NCBI GenBank assembly: GCA_029241985.1
Contig: JAQWUU010000021.1
Location: 1-64,000 of the forward strand
DNA length: 64,000 nt
From: Aquiluna sp.
GTDB taxonomy: Bacteria > Actinomycetota > Actinomycetes > Actinomycetales > Microbacteriaceae
Direction of reading: 5' to 3'
Positions within the stretch are counted from its first letter, which is position 1. Each line of letters starts with the position of its first letter. Below are positions 61,931 to 64,000 of the stretch, piece after piece. A program made the position numbers and the translations under genes. Under the pieces are notes generated by a model. That model was not told the DNA's origin. It made no database searches and worked only from the letters and a program-made list of their open reading frames with translations.

Positions 61931-64000
61931 ATGAGCGCCAAAGAAAAGCCTACTCTGCTGTTGATAGACGGTCACTCGTTGGCTTTCCGAGCTTTCTATG
62001 CCCTAAACCCTGAAAATTTCAAAAACGCACAGGGGCAACACACAAACGCGGTCCACGGCTTCATATCGATGATGCTGAATATTCTTGAGAAAGAACGACC
62101 GACACACATGTGTGTCGCCTTCGATGTCTCTAGGCACAGCTTTAGAACAGAAGAGCTGCCAGAGTATAAGGGGACCAGGGGAGAGACGCCCGAAGAATTT
62201 ATTGGGCAGACAGAACTCTTAGTTCAAGCACTAAACGCGATGAACATTACAAGCGTTTCAAGAGAGAACTTCGAAGCTGATGACCTAATTGCCTCGTTGG
62301 CACATCTAGGCGGAGAAGCTGGGATGCGGGTTCTTGTGGTATCCGGTGACAGGGACACCTTTCAACTAATCAGACCAGACACAATCGTTCTTTACCCGAT
62401 TAAGGGAGTGATGAACCTTGCTCGCATGGATGATGCAGCGGTAGTTGAGAAATACGGTATTCACGCGATTCAATACCCAGAATTGGCGGCTTTAGTTGGG
62501 GAAACATCGGACAACTTAGTCGGAGTGCCAGGAGTTGGCCCCAAGACAGCGGCAAAGTGGATTCAACAGTTCGGCTCCTTGGATGAAATTCTCAAAAGGT
62601 CTGACGAGATCCCAGGCAAAGTGGGGGAAAGCCTTCGCGAGAACGCGCACTTGGCTATCAGGAACAGAAGACTCAACCACCTGCTGACAGACTTGACCTT
62701 TGATTTTGAAATAGCGGACCTCGAGATGGCCCCTGTGAACGAAAGCGCATTGACAGAGGTATTCGCGCTTCTTTCATTTCGGACGCTCCTAACTAGAGTC
62801 TTGAAACTCAGAGGTGCGAACGGAAGTCAGCATGCGGTTTCTTTTGCCGAGGTCGAGCCTGACCCGACAGTGGAGCCCAGATTGTCAGCTGAGCCAGTGG
62901 CCACAGCCTCGGCTGAAGTTATCTCCGCGCTTCCATCAAGCCCAATCAATGGTGAAGTTGCAACGGTTGCCCAATTGCGGACAATGATTGCTCAGGGGAA
63001 TTGCTTCGTTCACCTTGAGTTAGCAGACAAGCAGATTATTGGCTTGGGGTTAGCAAACCTGAACCAAAGGGCCAACTGGGACGGTCAGGACCTGCCGGGA
63101 CTCGTCGAAATCTTGAGTGCCGGAGGCTACGGAGGTTGGGACACCAAAGAACAGCGCAAGCGACTTCACGAAGCAGGGGTATCAGTTCGATCTGTCACCG
63201 ATGACGCTCTCCTGATTAGCTATTTGGTAGACCCCCTTTCTAAAGATCTTTCCCCAGACTCGCTAATCAGGCAATATGCAGGCATTGACATCACTCGTCA
63301 GAATCCGAATGAGCTACTGAGTGAGTCGGATCCGAGCCTCGACGCCTGGATTTATGCAGTTGTTTCTGCGGTGCTAATTCCAAACCTTGAAGACAACGGG
63401 CAACTGGGCGTCTATAGAGACATTGAGCTTCCAGCCAGCGAAGTGCTTAGCCGGATGGAGATCGAAGGCATCGCCATCGATTCTGGGGTACTTTCAGCTC
63501 AGTTTGACGAGTTAACACTTGAGGTGGAGGCGATCGCAGAACAGGCTTTTGAAATCATTGGGCACGAGGTCAATCTGGCTAGCCCTAAGCAGTTGCAAGT
63601 AGTTTTGTTTGAAGAACTGGGCATGCAGGGAACGAAAGCACTAAAGACGGGCTATTCGACAAACGCGGAAGCCCTCACGACGTTATTTGAGCAAAATCAA
63701 CACCCATTCCTTGAAAAGCTCCTAGCCCACAGAGATGCAACTAAGCTGCGCCAAATGACCGAAACCCTTCTGAAAGCAGTTCAGGAAGATGGTCGTATAC
63801 ATACAAACTATTCACAGGTCGGCACCTCAACTGGGCGCCTCAGCAGTGAGAACCCGAACCTGCAGAACATACCCATCAAAACTGCCCGAGGCCAAAGGTT
63901 ACGAAGTGCGTTCGTTGCCGGGACAGGCTATGAAACTCTGCTAACCGCCGACTATTCGCAAATCGAGATGCGCATCATGGCGCATCTTTCGGAGGATCAA
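61931..64000 (+). CDS. polA: DNA polymerase I (3' end beyond the window)
   Basis: The first 690 codons of polA are visible; the stop lies past the window. DNA polymerase I fills gaps and removes RNA primers (EC 2.7.7.7). The 5'-3' exonuclease domain has LLLIDGHSLAFRAFYAL, CVAFDVSRHSFR, ENFEADDLIASLA, VVSGDRDTFQL and GVPGVGPKTAAKW. The 3'-5' exonuclease domain (about 340-480) is degenerate: the expected DTE triad reads HLELA near residue 360, and the second acidic motif is replaced by WDTKEQRK. The polymerase domain begins with TSTGRLSSENPNLQNIP and motif A ADYSQIEMRIMAH, with its catalytic Asp. Confidence 0.97.
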   Translation, partial: MSAKEKPTLLLIDGHSLAFRAFYALNPENFKNAQGQHTNAVHGFISMMLNILEKERPTHMCVAFDVSRHSFRTEELPEYKGTRGETPEEFIGQTELLVQALNAMNITSVSRENFEADDLIASLAHLGGEAGMRVLVVSGDRDTFQLIRPDTIVLYPIKGVMNLARMDDAAVVEKYGIHAIQYPELAALVGETSDNLVGVPGVGPKTAAKWIQQFGSLDEILKRSDEIPGKVGESLRENAHLAIRNRRLNHLLTDLTFDFEIADLEMAPVNESALTEVFALLSFRTLLTRVLKLRGANGSQHAVSFAEVEPDPTVEPRLSAEPVATASAEVISALPSSPINGEVATVAQLRTMIAQGNCFVHLELADKQIIGLGLANLNQRANWDGQDLPGLVEILSAGGYGGWDTKEQRKRLHEAGVSVRSVTDDALLISYLVDPLSKDLSPDSLIRQYAGIDITRQNPNELLSESDPSLDAWIYAVVSAVLIPNLEDNGQLGVYRDIELPASEVLSRMEIEGIAIDSGVLSAQFDELTLEVEAIAEQAFEIIGHEVNLASPKQLQVVLFEELGMQGTKALKTGYSTNAEALTTLFEQNQHPFLEKLLAHRDATKLRQMTETLLKAVQEDGRIHTNYSQVGTSTGRLSSENPNLQNIPIKTARGQRLRSAFVAGTGYETLLTADYSQIEMRIMAHLSEDQ

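Noticed and set aside
1-64000. CRISPR arrays, prophage, IS elements, toxin-antitoxin or defence systems
   Set aside because: None seen: no spaced direct repeats, no transposase or integrase frames, and gene content and order are core housekeeping throughout.

Overview
The window looks like chromosomal core DNA of a small, streamlined actinobacterium. The best guess is a Microbacteriaceae relative of the freshwater Luna group (Rhodoluna/Aquiluna type). This rests on family-typical proteins (Rel, RpsD, SecD, PdtaR-like ANTAR regulator, degenerate PriA), on classic actinobacterial gene order (thrS-HIT, pdxST-yebC-ruvCAB-yajC-secDF-rel, rpsD-alaS-ruvX-mltG-aro, pyrR-pyrB-pyrC-carAB-pyrF-gmk-rpoZ-coaBC-metK-priA-fmt-rsmB, his/trp, lgt, gltBD, pyk, pdtaR, polA), on base composition near 50% G+C by eye, and on very tight packing with 1-4 bp gene overlaps. 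The genus is inference. No phage, insertion sequence, CRISPR array or obvious island is visible.

Layout. 1-2954: a small unknown gene, an open stretch that may hold a decayed membrane peptide, then on the minus strand an ABM-type monooxygenase, malate:quinone oxidoreductase (mqo) and a VIT-family metal transporter. 2947-14996: thrS, HIT protein, vitamin B6 synthase (pdxST), yebC, Holliday-junction genes ruvCAB, the Sec accessory genes yajC-secD-secF and the (p)ppGpp enzyme rel. 15000-17017: two minus-strand genes, a DUF349 coiled-coil protein and a membrane-anchored cyclophilin. 17070-28675: rarA, rpsD, two small envelope-like proteins, alaS, ruvX, mltG, five shikimate genes (aroE-C-K-B-Q), efp and nusB. 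28676-39129: the pyrimidine operon headed by pyrR, running into gmk, rpoZ and coaBC. 39144-45052: metK, priA, fmt, rsmB, rpe. 45073-53151: hisE-G-F-I, trpE, a Trp-associated membrane protein, a small membrane protein, trpC-B-A and lgt. 53220-60692: gltB, gltD and pyk, closed by a strong intrinsic terminator. 60749-64000: tRNA-Leu(CAA), a PdtaR-like antitermination regulator, a hotdog thioesterase and the first 690 codons of polA.

How it works together. Most of the window is amino-acid, nucleotide and cofactor biosynthesis fused to translation and DNA-repair housekeeping in long transcription units. Regulation visible in the sequence is sparse. The clearest case is a PyrR-binding RNA loop whose 3' arm contains the pyrR Shine-Dalgarno, which implies translational feedback on the pyrimidine operon. 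Several genes (mqo, pdxS, rarA, metK, hisE, polA and others) have a TANNNT -10 box six or seven bases before the start codon, the arrangement expected for leaderless mRNAs. About a dozen genes start with TTG. Only one clear intrinsic terminator was found in 64 kb. I see no convincing new defence or mobile system; the best follow-ups are the PyrR loop, the leaderless starts, the missing mIHF gene next to gmk, and the two odd small loci at the left end.
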